A model generated the notes under the pieces. It did not search any database and had not been told where the DNA came from. It worked only from the letters and a program-made list of their open reading frames with translations. Positions 1 through 6,985 of a stretch of DNA of 8,229 nt are shown one piece after another (within the stretch, counting starts at the first letter, position 1; the number at the start of each line of letters is the position of its first letter). The position numbers and the translations under genes are program-made. The stretch lies in NCBI GenBank assembly GCA_026397855.1, contig JAPLUA010000239.1, positions 1-8,229 of the forward strand. The letters are read 5' to 3'. This DNA comes from Verrucomicrobiota bacterium (GTDB taxonomy: Bacteria > Verrucomicrobiota > Verrucomicrobiia > Limisphaerales > UBA8199).

Positions 1-123
1 ATGAGCTTGAAGTGGATCGCCCAGCGCTTACACATGGGCACTTGGACTTACGTGTCCAACCTCCTGAATGAGCCACCGCCAACGCATCCGGCAGCTCAGG
101 AAATGTTGCTGTTGTGTCAATAG
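1..123 (+). CDS. C-terminal fragment of a possible REP-associated (Y1-type) transposase
   Basis: An open frame enters from the left edge and ends at TAG 121-123, giving 40 visible residues; the ATG at position 1 is probably an internal methionine. The fragment starts MSLKWIAQRLHMGTWTYVSN and ends with LLLCQ. The run W-I-A-Q-R-L-x-M-G-T is helix-turn-helix-like. From memory it resembles the tails of Y1 (HUH) REP-associated transposase proteins in Verrucomicrobiota and Planctomycetota, where a small DNA-binding tail follows the catalytic domain. The HUH motif and catalytic tyrosine would lie outside the window, so neither activity nor intactness can be judged. An inverted repeat overlaps the stop codon, and hairpin repeats occur elsewhere in the window, which suits such an element but does not prove it. 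It could instead be the end of another DNA-binding protein. Confidence 0.42.
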   Translation: MSLKWIAQRLHMGTWTYVSNLLNEPPPTHPAAQEMLLLCQ

Positions 124-136
124 TGAGGACTGACAC
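114..136. repeat. Inverted repeat overlapping the stop codon of the left-edge gene
   Basis: GTGTCA (114-119) pairs perfectly with TGACAC (131-136) across an 11-base loop that contains the TAG stop. The stem is only 6 bp and has no T-run after it, so it is a poor terminator. It may be an end or recognition hairpin of the transposase-type element whose tail precedes it. Chance is a real alternative. Confidence 0.3.
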
Positions 137-565
137 TTGCACGAGTGGACAGGGTTGCGCCGGCTGAAACGGGGGATGGGGAGGGTGCCTGGAATGCCCC
201 GCAATCGCGACTGGAGCCCGCTGGAGGGCCTTGACGGGGCCGGGTGGTATGTGGGGACCCCTGGAATGTAACAAATCGCTCTAATGCCCATTATACGCTG
301 TGACGTAACAAAACCATTGGAGCCGCGATGGGGCTTGCGGTGGGCTTGTCAGGGTTTGTGTGCTATCAACAGGTCGCTCCCACGGGATTGGACGAAAATG
401 TCCGCGCTTCGGAAGAATGCGAGATGCGCACCCCTCAGCAAATGTAACAATTTTGTGATTGGCACGGGGGCGGCGTTTCTCGTAAGACACTGGGGGCGAA
501 GTGGTTCTGTCCAATCCGCCCGCACGTTCGCACGACATCGGGCAATACCACAGAAAAAGCCGAAT
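124..565. other. Non-coding stretch upstream of the basic coiled-coil gene
   Basis: No convincing gene is seen here. A plus-strand frame open from 284 runs into the downstream gene, but its first 94 codons give a mixed Cys/Trp/Arg-rich peptide unlike any family I know, so I treat it as an upstream leader. The stretch carries the exact 10-mer AATGTAACAA twice (265-274 and 441-450) and a third GTAACAA core at 305-311. These could be promoter elements or binding sites for the gene at 566, but no convincing -35/-10 pair was found. The first part (about 160-260) is G-rich. Confidence 0.5.
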
Positions 566-943
566 ATGAAACTGAACGAACTCAAGAAGGTCGCGGCCCA
601 GGCGCGGCAAAACCTCCAACTCGCTGAATCCAGGAACATGGAACTTCAACGCAAGGCCAAAGCCGCCAAAGCATTGGCGGAGCAGGCGCGCATGAAGCAC
701 AAGCATGCGCGAAAAGCTGCGAAGCAGGCCAAACACCTGGCACTGGCAGCGAAAGAGCGGGCTCGCGATCAACTGCGCACATGCGAGAAGGCACAGAAGC
801 GTCTCACCAAAGCACTCAAGAAGCTGGCCAAGGACAAGACGGGTGAAGGGAAGCGGCCCTCATCTGCCGCTGCGGTGCCCCGCAAAACTACAATGCCCAA
901 GAGACGGCAACCCACCTTGGCAGCTCAAAAGCTAGATCCTTAG
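566..943 (+). CDS. Lys/Ala-rich basic coiled-coil protein, histone-H1-like (hypothetical)
   Basis: A 125-residue protein with 23 Lys and 13 Arg and a very high Ala content. Residues 1 to about 92 are an almost uninterrupted predicted helix of repeated A-K-x-A / K-A-x-K patterns (for example ARMKHKHARKAAKQAK, 41-56). Residues 93-125 form a Pro/Ser/Lys-rich basic tail with KRP, PRK and PKRR clusters. There is no signal peptide, membrane segment or catalytic motif. Short proteins of this style recur in Verrucomicrobiota and look like bacterial H1-type nucleoid proteins, so binding of DNA or RNA through charge is a reasonable inference but unproven. The start at 566 is chosen because low-complexity, family-like sequence begins there; an AG-rich stretch (552-559) lies 6 bases upstream as a weak ribosome site. 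It converges with the phosphatase gene, leaving 99 bases between their stops. Confidence 0.75.
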   Translation: MKLNELKKVAAQARQNLQLAESRNMELQRKAKAAKALAEQARMKHKHARKAAKQAKHLALAAKERARDQLRTCEKAQKRLTKALKKLAKDKTGEGKRPSSAAAVPRKTTMPKRRQPTLAAQKLDP

Positions 944-1042
944 GGCCCAAGCTCAGCCGGTGGCTCCCGCCATCCCGGTGTCACCCAGGCATCCTGATTC
1001 CTCTGCAAGATCAGCTTTGAATGCAAGGTGTCTCTCGGGCAA

Positions 1043-1783
1043 CTAACGAGGGGCTGCGCCGTCCCGCCCCACGGCGGCAATTTCAGCTCTGGCCACCGCC
1101 AGGTCGCGCTGGAAATCAGGGCTGGCTTTCATCTCCCGCACAATAGCCAGGGCGAAAACTCGCCCGGCGTAAATATCCGTCGGGTAATGCCGCCCGATCC
1201 ACACCCGATGCCAGCCCAGATCGCGGCCAATGGCCAGCACGGCTTCGCTCTGATCCGGAAACAGGTCGGCCAGCACCAGTGCCAGAACCATACCCTCGCA
1301 GGCATGGCCGCTCGGATAGCCGAAGCTCTTCTCCAGCTTGCCCGAGGCAAGGCTCGGATTGACCGTGAACGGGCGAGGGCGTTTCCAATAGTCTTTCGCC
1401 TCGTCGGTTGCCGCTGCCGCATCCTTCTGCAACCGATCGAAGAAGGCTTCGGTTTTGGGCAGTTTGCCCGGCTTTAGGCGTTCGCCGAGCGCCGGGGTAA
1501 AGTTGTAGATCGAGAATCTCTTCTCCCCGAACGCCAGCGAGGCGGCGTTGGTGGAACAGGCGCGGCAGACGGCAACCACGGTCGCCATGTCGGCGGCCTG
1601 CTCCGCCGAGTCCGGCAGCGGAGGTGGCGCGAGCAGCCGTGCGGAGTCAGGCTGGCCCGCGCTCAGGTAGTGCAGGGATGCTCCCCGCAGCGGTTGAACG
1701 CCCACCGCAATCGTCAAACACGCGCCGAGGAGAATGGCGAACGGCTGGTGCAATCGCAGCCTTGGCAGAGGGTTCATGAACAT
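1043..1783 (-). CDS. Exported class A acid phosphatase, PAP2 superfamily
   Basis: A 246-residue protein predicted to hydrolyse phosphomonoesters outside the cytoplasm through a phosphohistidine intermediate. The full superfamily signature K-X6-RP ... PSGH ... R-X5-H-X3-D is present: K130 and R137-P138, PSGH 157-160, then R193, H199 and D203. By homology H199 is the nucleophile and H160 the acid/base. The segment YLSAGQPDSARLLAPPPLPD (39-58) followed by SAEQAAD is typical of class A non-specific acid phosphatases (PhoN-like) rather than membrane lipid phosphatases, and the length fits. An N-terminal signal peptide is visible (hydrophobic core about 15-29, likely cleavage after R-G-A near residue 35). 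GGAAAGG (1792-1798) lies 8 bases before the ATG at 1783, favouring it over the in-frame ATG at 1777. It sits 41 bases downstream of the prepilin-type gene on the same strand, so co-transcription is possible. The actual substrate is unknown. Confidence 0.9.
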   Translation of the reverse strand: MFMNPLPRLRLHQPFAILLGACLTIAVGVQPLRGASLHYLSAGQPDSARLLAPPPLPDSAEQAADMATVVAVCRACSTNAASLAFGEKRFSIYNFTPALGERLKPGKLPKTEAFFDRLQKDAAAATDEAKDYWKRPRPFTVNPSLASGKLEKSFGYPSGHACEGMVLALVLADLFPDQSEAVLAIGRDLGWHRVWIGRHYPTDIYAGRVFALAIVREMKASPDFQRDLAVARAEIAAVGRDGAAPR

Positions 1784-1824
1784 AAGTTAGGCCTTTCCGG
1801 GGCAGCGACCCTGGCCGCGCCCTT

Positions 1825-2697
1825 TCACTGTGGGGCCAGACCGTCCACCGACGTCCCGTCGTGCGACCAGTTGATATCCGGCTTGGCCGGGTCGCACGGC
1901 TTGCCGTTGTAAGCGGCGCAAACATAGGCGTACTTGAAATAGGCCGCGTGGCCGTCGCTGAAGGCGATGTTCCCTCCGCCGCCATGGCGCGAGGAAAAGC
2001 GGCTGGTGTAGTTCTGCGGGCTGCCCAGCGTGTTCGCCTTTGTGGCATCAGTGCCGTAATAGGGCGTCTCATCGGCGCGGACGCGGTTGTCGGAGAACAA
2101 AACGAAGGCCGAGGGGTTCTTCACCTGTTGGGTCTTCAGCGGAAGAACCTGAACCTTCCCGTTCTGTTCCCACATTCCCTTGGAATTCATGCCATAGTGA
2201 AAAATCACCCGGGTGCCCGGATTGAGAGTCGGGTCCATCGGTTGTGAGGCGGCAGTGGCACAGTGGAAGATGGTTTTGCCCTGGTTGAAATCGGCCGGGC
2301 CAGTGGTGGCCAGCGCGTATTGCCAAAGCGGCTTGCTCTTGATGTAAGGCGGCAGCACGTTAAACCAGGCATCCTCGCCATACGCGGCGCCACTTTGTTT
2401 GGCGGTGTATTCCACATCGGTCAGGTCAAGCCAGCGAGGTTGGTCCTCGCTGTAATCGCTTGGTGTGCCCGGGGTGCCATTGGGTATCTTGGTGGCCGGA
2501 AACACCTGGTTGCTGTCATCCAGGTAAATGGTGTCCGCTATCGCCCACTGCTTCAGGTTGCTCAAACAACTGATGCGGTTCGCCGACGATTTGGCCCGCG
2601 CCAGCGCTGGCAACAACAGGGCGGCGAGGATCGCGATAATGGCGATCACCACCAGCAACTCAATCAAAGTAAACCCGCGTCTGTTCTTCTGGTTCAT
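1825..2697 (-). CDS. Prepilin-type N-terminal cleavage/methylation protein with H-X9-DG motif
   Basis: A 290-residue pseudopilin-like protein. The leader MNQKNRRG ends at G8, followed by the classic [13 protein letters not shown] helix, with F9 as the methylated first residue and E13 at mature position +5. A type IV prepilin peptidase should cut between G8 and F9, leaving a hydrophobic helix to about residue 32 that anchors the protein in a pseudopilus or the inner membrane. The globular part carries H238-X9-D248-G249 within [16 protein letters not shown], the H-X9-DG motif of the large pseudopilin-like families (DUF1559-related) expanded in Verrucomicrobiota and Planctomycetota. Paired Cys at 44/146 and 260/268 could form disulphides. 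Start: AAGGA (2702-2706) lies 4 bases upstream. No secretion-machine genes adjoin it, so it is probably one of many dispersed paralogs. Role in type II secretion-like transport or surface structure is inferred only. It is divergent from the giant exported protein and upstream of the phosphatase. Confidence 0.92.
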   Translation of the reverse strand: MNQKNRRGFTLIELLVVIAIIAILAALLLPALARAKSSANRISCLSNLKQWAIADTIYLDDSNQVFPATKIPNGTPGTPSDYSEDQPRWLDLTDVEYTAKQSGAAYGEDAWFNVLPPYIKSKPLWQYALATTGPADFNQGKTIFHCATAASQPMDPTLNPGTRVIFHYGMNSKGMWEQNGKVQVLPLKTQQVKNPSAFVLFSDNRVRADETPYYGTDATKANTLGSPQNYTSRFSSRHGGGGNIAFSDGHAAYFKYAYVCAAYNGKPCDPAKPDINWSHDGTSVDGLAPQ

Positions 2698-3032
2698 AAT
2701 GTCCTTCTAGTCAGTGGTTCATGATTCAACTTGATCCGGCCTTGTGAATGCCTGCCAGATCTGCAACCGGTCAGCCATCCAGTCATAATTCTAACTGCGA
2801 GGGGAGATTAGCTGATAGACGGGGCAGCGCACGTTACGTTTCTGTGACAAATTGCGGCCGGGCGGCAGGTTCCCGGCCAGCCCCAATTCTGAAAGCTCTC
2901 CCAACTCTTAACGCATTCGTAACCTGGCCGCCACACGCCCGACACGGATGCCGGTTAGAGTTCTTCCCCGTTAACCGATACAACAAACAACAATAAACGC
3001 AGAACAAGAAAGCACTTATGAGGATTCAATCC
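2698..3032. other. Divergent intergenic region between prepilin-type and giant Ig-domain genes
   Basis: It must hold the promoters for both divergent genes, but I could not assign a convincing -35/-10 pair on either strand. A 7-bp perfect inverted repeat, GGCCGGG (2856-2862) and CCCGGCC (2872-2878) with a 9-base loop, lies about midway and could be an operator or leader hairpin. The last part before the giant gene (about 2977-3016) is A-rich with CAA repeats. No credible gene is seen here. Confidence 0.6.
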
Positions 3033-6000
3033 ATGAAGCAGAAAGCCCTGTGGCTGGCCTTGGGAGCGACCCTTGCGGGACTCGAGGCCTACGCACAAAC
3101 TCCGTTGTTTACGCCGGGCCAGCTCGCCGTGCTGAGGTTTGGCGACGGAGCCACTAACCGCTGTTTGCCGGCCAACGGCGGAAGCGTGGCCATTCCTTAT
3201 ACCAACTACGCGGCTTCCGACATCATCGGCGCCCGGCAAACCGCCATGTTTCTTGACCAGTTTGACCCCAACCGGGCCAACCAGACCAACGGGGCGGTTA
3301 CCGTTGCCGTGCCGACGAATGGCGCCGACGGACTCTTCGTCAACGGGAACGCCGGCACCGAAGGCAATCTGACGCTGGCCGGGGATCGCAGCGTGCTCGC
3401 CGTCACCGGGTATGCCGGTGACATCCTGTCCATTACCACCGGCCAGCAGACGGCTCCGTCTAATCTGAGCTATGATCGCGGCATCGGGACGGTGGACGCA
3501 TTTGGCAATTATGTGAATGTTTATCGCGGCGGCGGGTGGTACGGCATCGCCACCGGCAAGACCAATCCACGTGGCGTCGCGACTGACGGCGCGGGCAACT
3601 TCTGGGGTTGCGGCAACGGCTACGGCAGCCTCTACTTCAACGCCGGCACAGCCCCGAACCCGATTCAGTTCCAGAACATCGCGCTGACCTCCTGCACCAA
3701 AGCCATCAACAATGCCCTCTATACAAGCGTCAAGAGTTCCGAATCGGTGAACCTCTATCCGGCCGGCGTGTATTCGTTCGTGGACTTCTACAACAACCCG
3801 GTGCCGTATCCGAACGCCGCCTCATTCCTGCACCTGGAGATTCCTGCGAACTCTGCGCACAACAACTGCATCGGGTTTGATATCAACCCGCAAGGCACGG
3901 TTGCGTATCTCGCCGACGCCTCGGTCACTTCCGCCGGCGGTCTCTCAAAGTATATCAAGTCGGGCACCACCTGGAGCATGGCCTACCACCTGGCCATTCC
4001 CGGGTACTTCGGCCTGACATCAGGGATCATGACCAACGCAGGCGCCACCAATGTGCTGGTCGGGTGTTTCAGTGTGACGGTGGACTGGAGCGGCACCAAC
4101 CCTATCGTTTATGCGACCACCGCTGATAGCGGCGTCAGCAGCGGCAGCCCCTACTACGGCAACCGCGTCATCCGGATCAACGACACCAACACGGTCACGA
4201 GCGGCATCACGATCATCGCCACCACGAACATCCTGACAACGGTTGTGAAGCCGCCCGGCACCGGGACTTCCCAGCTCACGAACGTTGTTTACAAGTCGGT
4301 CGTTTTCACTCCGGACCTCCGCCCCGTCATCACCAGCCAGCCGGCGAACTCGTCGGCAGTGGTGGGCGACAACGTCAGCTTCACCGTCGGCGCCTCCTCA
4401 CCCTACGCGATTGGCTATCAATGGCTCAGCAATGGCACCAGCCTGGCCGGAGAAAATGCCGACACGTTAGCCCTGAATGCCGTGGATTTGTCCTACAACA
4501 ATAGAACTTACCAGTGCGTCGTCTCCAACAACTACGGTGCCGTGACGAGCTCCATTGCGACCTTGACCGTCACTTCCGGGGCGGTGCTCCCGGTGGTTGG
4601 CGCCCTGCAAAACCTCACTGCTTCGGTTGGCAATAATCAAACCATCACCGTCAATTTCACAGGGGGCACCGATCCCAAGGGCGGTTACCAGTGGTTTCAT
4701 AACGGCACGAGCCTGACGGACGCGGGCGAATACAGCGGCACCACCACCAGCACGCTCACCATTACCCAGGTCGCGACCAACGACGCCGGGGTTTATTCGG
4801 TCATCGTCACAAACATCGCCGGGTCGGTCAGCAACCCTGTGGCCAACCTCGCTACGGTGTATTCCGCCCCGGTCATGATTCAACCTCCGTCTGCGCTGAC
4901 CGCCTTCCTGGGCGGCACCGCGGCCAACTTTGCCTCGGCCTACGGCCAGCTCCTGGCATACAAATGGTACGCCTGCACCAAGACCACTCTTTCCGGGGCG
5001 GCGCTCTCTCCCTTGCCTGAAGGGGCGCATTTCGGCGGCACCGCAAGCCCGACGCTGCAAATCAGCGGGATCGCCAGCTCAGACGCGACGAATTTCGTCG
5101 TGATCATCACCAACCCCGGCGGGTCAATCACGAGCGCGCCAGTGGCGCTGACGGCCATTTCCGCGCCGGCGCATACCTTCGTTTCCTACACGAATGCCGG
5201 ACAGGTTTACGCGCAGAACTTCAACTCGCTGCCCGTTCCCGGCGGCAGCAGCGCGGAAGGCGCCAACCCGCTCCACATCACCTACGCCATGACCAACATA
5301 GCCCAGATGCTGCTAAACGCTCCTTACGCTAACAACGGCATGGCGGCGGAGCTGCAGTACTCCACGGCCAACCCGATGGATTTCGGCTTCCCCATCATTC
5401 CCAGCGGCGCAATTGGCGGCCTGGGGCTCAGCAACACAATGGCCGGCTGGTACGGCTGGGCGCAATACGCGCTGGTCATCGCCGCCACCAAGGGCGATCA
5501 AAGCCAGGGAGCCGTGGTGGATAACGGCGGGATCTACTATGCCGACGGCTCACCGCTGTCCATCATCACAAACCGCGCGCTCGGCTTGATTGCCACCGCC
5601 AAGTCCGGGTCCATCGGCTTTGGCGCGGCGTTGGTGAACAAGACCGCCAACACCTACAACACCATCAACCTCAGTTTCACCGGCGAGCTGTGGCGCAACA
5701 ACCCCAACGCCCAGCCGCTGATGTTTGGCTACTACATTGATCCTGCCGGCACGAACTCCACGTTCCACCCCGACCAGTGGGATAGCACCAATGGCATCAC
5801 CTACCTCCCCAGCCTGGATGTGAACTTTCCGACCTCGGCCAGCACGCTCATTTTTGACGGCACGCAGGCCAGCAACCAGGTCAGCCTCGCTGCTTCCGGC
5901 CTGACCATCAGCAACTGGCCCTCGGGTTCGACCTTGTGGCTCATCTGGCAGGCGCAAACCCTGGGCAGCGCCCAGAACCTGGCCATTGATAACCTGAGCT

Positions 6001-6548
6001 TCACCGCCGGCACCGTTGCTGCTCCGACGGTGACAACGCAACCGGCCAGCGTCATTGCTCCGGTCAACGCGACCTTGAATGCCCGGGTCAACCCGAACAG
6101 CCTGGCGACGACGTATTACTTCCAATACGGCACCAGCGCGGCGTACGGCAGTTACACTGCGACCAACAGCCTGGCCGCCGGTCTGAGTGCCGTGCCGCTT
6201 AGCAATCTCGTCAGCGGGCTCCAGCCGGGAACGACCTATCACTTCCGGGCGGTCGCGGTGAACAGCCAGGGCACGAGCCCGGGCGCCGACACCCTCTTCA
6301 CCACGGCCCAAATCAATCCGCCGAAGCTGGGTGGCCTTGGGCTGAGCGGCGTCAGCGGATTCCAGTGCAGCTTCACCAACTGGCCCGGCGTGAGCTTCAC
6401 CGTCTGGAGCACCACCAACGTTATGCTCCCAGTTAGTCAGTGGCAAATTGCGGGCCATCCAACGGAAGCCCCTGCCGGCCACTATCAATTCAGCGATCCC
6501 CGGGCGCTGACCAATTCGCAGCTCTACTACATCCTCACGCAACCGTAG
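3033..6548 (+). CDS. Giant secreted modular protein: propeller-like N-terminus, three Ig-like domains, FN3, Verrucomicrobial C-terminal module
   Basis: A 1171-residue exported protein. The signal peptide MKQKALWLALGATLAGLEAYAQ ends with A-Y-A before Q. Residues about 25-425 open with FTPGQLAVLRFGDG and include repeats such as NPRGVATDGAGNFWG (about 178-192), suggesting a beta-propeller-like domain. Three Ig-like domains follow (about 431-515, 516-610, 612-709), with the Q-W/K-W core and the (D/S)xGxYxxxVxN-type pattern before each last strand, e.g. NDAGVYSVIVTN in the second. Residues about 713-993 begin near QVYAQNFNSLP and end with LAIDNLSF, a jelly-roll-like extracellular module. An FN3-like domain (about 1000-1092) holds GLQPGTTYHFRAVAVN, and residues 1093-1171 (FTVWSTTNVMLPVSQWQI..., ending LYYILTQP) resemble a C-terminal module common in Verrucomicrobial exported proteins. 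No catalytic motif, PEP-CTERM or other sorting tail is seen; adhesion or carbohydrate binding is a guess. The ATG at 3033 is preferred over 3018 because AGGA (3021-3024) lies 8 bases before it; starting at 3018 would add five residues. Confidence 0.9.
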   Translation: MKQKALWLALGATLAGLEAYAQTPLFTPGQLAVLRFGDGATNRCLPANGGSVAIPYTNYAASDIIGARQTAMFLDQFDPNRANQTNGAVTVAVPTNGADGLFVNGNAGTEGNLTLAGDRSVLAVTGYAGDILSITTGQQTAPSNLSYDRGIGTVDAFGNYVNVYRGGGWYGIATGKTNPRGVATDGAGNFWGCGNGYGSLYFNAGTAPNPIQFQNIALTSCTKAINNALYTSVKSSESVNLYPAGVYSFVDFYNNPVPYPNAASFLHLEIPANSAHNNCIGFDINPQGTVAYLADASVTSAGGLSKYIKSGTTWSMAYHLAIPGYFGLTSGIMTNAGATNVLVGCFSVTVDWSGTNPIVYATTADSGVSSGSPYYGNRVIRINDTNTVTSGITIIATTNILTTVVKPPGTGTSQLTNVVYKSVVFTPDLRPVITSQPANSSAVVGDNVSFTVGASSPYAIGYQWLSNGTSLAGENADTLALNAVDLSYNNRTYQCVVSNNYGAVTSSIATLTVTSGAVLPVVGALQNLTASVGNNQTITVNFTGGTDPKGGYQWFHNGTSLTDAGEYSGTTTSTLTITQVATNDAGVYSVIVTNIAGSVSNPVANLATVYSAPVMIQPPSALTAFLGGTAANFASAYGQLLAYKWYACTKTTLSGAALSPLPEGAHFGGTASPTLQISGIASSDATNFVVIITNPGGSITSAPVALTAISAPAHTFVSYTNAGQVYAQNFNSLPVPGGSSAEGANPLHITYAMTNIAQMLLNAPYANNGMAAELQYSTANPMDFGFPIIPSGAIGGLGLSNTMAGWYGWAQYALVIAATKGDQSQGAVVDNGGIYYADGSPLSIITNRALGLIATAKSGSIGFGAALVNKTANTYNTINLSFTGELWRNNPNAQPLMFGYYIDPAGTNSTFHPDQWDSTNGITYLPSLDVNFPTSASTLIFDGTQASNQVSLAASGLTISNWPSGSTLWLIWQAQTLGSAQNLAIDNLSFTAGTVAAPTVTTQPASVIAPVNATLNARVNPNSLATTYYFQYGTSAAYGSYTATNSLAAGLSAVPLSNLVSGLQPGTTYHFRAVAVNSQGTSPGADTLFTTAQINPPKLGGLGLSGVSGFQCSFTNWPGVSFTVWSTTNVMLPVSQWQIAGHPTEAPAGHYQFSDPRALTNSQLYYILTQP

Positions 6549-6582
6549 AAAACTGGATTTGCACGCCATTGGAGGCGGGCGG

Positions 6583-6610
6583 GCGGGGCAGGCGAAAGCC
6601 TGCCCCGCTT
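6583..6610 (+). terminator. GAAA-tetraloop hairpin after the giant exported gene
   Basis: GCGGGGCAGGC (6583-6593) pairs perfectly over 11 bp with GCCTGCCCCGC (6598-6608) around a GAAA loop (6594-6597), a stable GNRA tetraloop. It begins 35 bases after the TAG at 6546-6548. The T-run that follows is short (TTTGG), so as an intrinsic terminator it is strong in stem but weak in tail. A REP-type palindrome is the main alternative, since GC-rich hairpins of this kind are often dispersed. Confidence 0.6.
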
Positions 6611-6644
6611 TGGAGTTTGGACATTCTGCGGGCTGGAAAGCACC

Positions 6645-6736
6645 CAATCCCGAATGGATTGAATCACTCAGCCCAGCTGCGCTCCGCGCGCTACCCTGGG
6701 TCACATCCTCGAAAACGCCCCCAACCCAAGGGTTGG
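6645..6736. repeat. Cluster of consecutive hairpins, probable dispersed intergenic (REP-like) repeat
   Basis: Three stem-loops lie side by side. CAATCC (6645-6650) pairs with GGATTG (6656-6661). CCCAG (6672-6676) pairs with CTGGG (6696-6700), enclosing GCGC (6679-6682) and GCGC (6688-6691). CCAACCC (6721-6727) pairs with GGGTTGG (6730-6736) around AA. The order 'ATCCCGAATGGATTGAAT', 'CTCAGCCCAG', 'TACCCTGGGT' and 'CCAACCCAAGGGTTGGAT' resembles, from memory, intergenic repeats scattered through Planctomycetota and Verrucomicrobiota genomes. Only one copy lies in this window, so its repetitive nature is inferred. Mobilisation by a RAYT-type enzyme would fit the tail at 1-123. Confidence 0.5.
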
Positions 6737-6786
6737 ATCCCCAGCCCCTGCTTCCCGTCACCCCACAACCCCTGGCCCCTTGCATG

Positions 6787-6817
6787 TTCGATCTTCGATC
6801 TTCGGGTCACCCCCCCC
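6787..6817. repeat. TTCGATC tandem repeat followed by a run of eight C
   Basis: TTCGATC is repeated at 6787-6793 and 6794-6800 and continues as TTCG to 6804; after GGTCA there is a run of eight C (6810-6817). Both are slippage-prone, non-coding, and have no assigned role. Confidence 0.55.
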
Positions 6818-6920
6818 TCAGAGATAAACATACGCCGGACTGGTTCTTCCAGACGGCAGATCCTGTGGCCGCCCCGCGCAAGCGTGGTGGCCGCAGTTGC
6901 TTACTGAGGTCCCTAACCAC

Positions 6921-6949
6921 TTGCCAACCCATTTCTAACCATTTATAAC
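6921..6949 (+). promoter_or_regulatory. Sigma-70-type promoter for the ATPase gene (TTGCCA-N17-TATAAC)
   Basis: TTGCCA (6921-6926) and TATAAC (6944-6949) each match the sigma-70 consensus at five of six positions with the ideal 17-base spacer. Transcription would start near 6956, leaving a leader of about 55 bases before the ATG at 7011. Four AAC cores (6915, 6926, 6937, 6947), spaced 11, 11 and 10 bases, run through the same DNA, so a regulator bound along one helix face would cover the promoter. Confidence 0.55.
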
Positions 6950-6979
6950 TATGTATATCATAAATCGAGTAGAAATAGG

Positions 6980-6985
6980 TATAAT
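6980..6985 (+). promoter_or_regulatory. Second candidate -10 element (TATAAT) close to the ATPase start
   Basis: A perfect TATAAT, but the sequence 17 bases upstream (ATCATA, 6957-6962) is a poor -35. If used, transcription starts near 6992 with a leader of about 18 bases and no Shine-Dalgarno sequence. It may be an alternative start to the better-spaced promoter at 6921-6949. Confidence 0.4.

Noticed and set aside
284..565. Upstream extension of the basic coiled-coil gene in the same frame (94 extra codons)
   Set aside because: The extra peptide is Cys/Trp/Arg-rich with no recognisable pattern, while the family-like Lys/Ala helix starts sharply at 566.
1028..1477. 149-codon plus-strand open frame
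   Set aside because: It is antisense to the acid phosphatase, whose complete catalytic signature fixes the coding strand.
2263..2724. 153-codon plus-strand open frame
   Set aside because: It is antisense to the prepilin-type gene, whose leader and H-X9-DG motif are unmistakable.
4467..5060. 197-codon minus-strand open frame
   Set aside because: It is antisense to the Ig-like domains of the exported protein; its Gly/Arg-rich composition reflects the opposite strand.
5550..6785. 411-codon open frame on the minus strand
   Set aside because: It lies antisense to the giant exported gene and runs on into the repeat region; its Gly/Arg/Ala-rich product shows no domain, as expected from a GC-rich opposite strand.
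6865..6894. GTGGCCGC direct repeats as a recombination or attachment site
   Set aside because: Only two 8-base copies 22 bases apart in GC-rich DNA, with no integrase or tRNA nearby.
6559..6948. 129-codon plus-strand open frame across the intergenic repeats
   Set aside because: It translates the hairpin block and pyrimidine-rich DNA into a Pro/Ser-rich peptide; such frames arise from the repeat itself.
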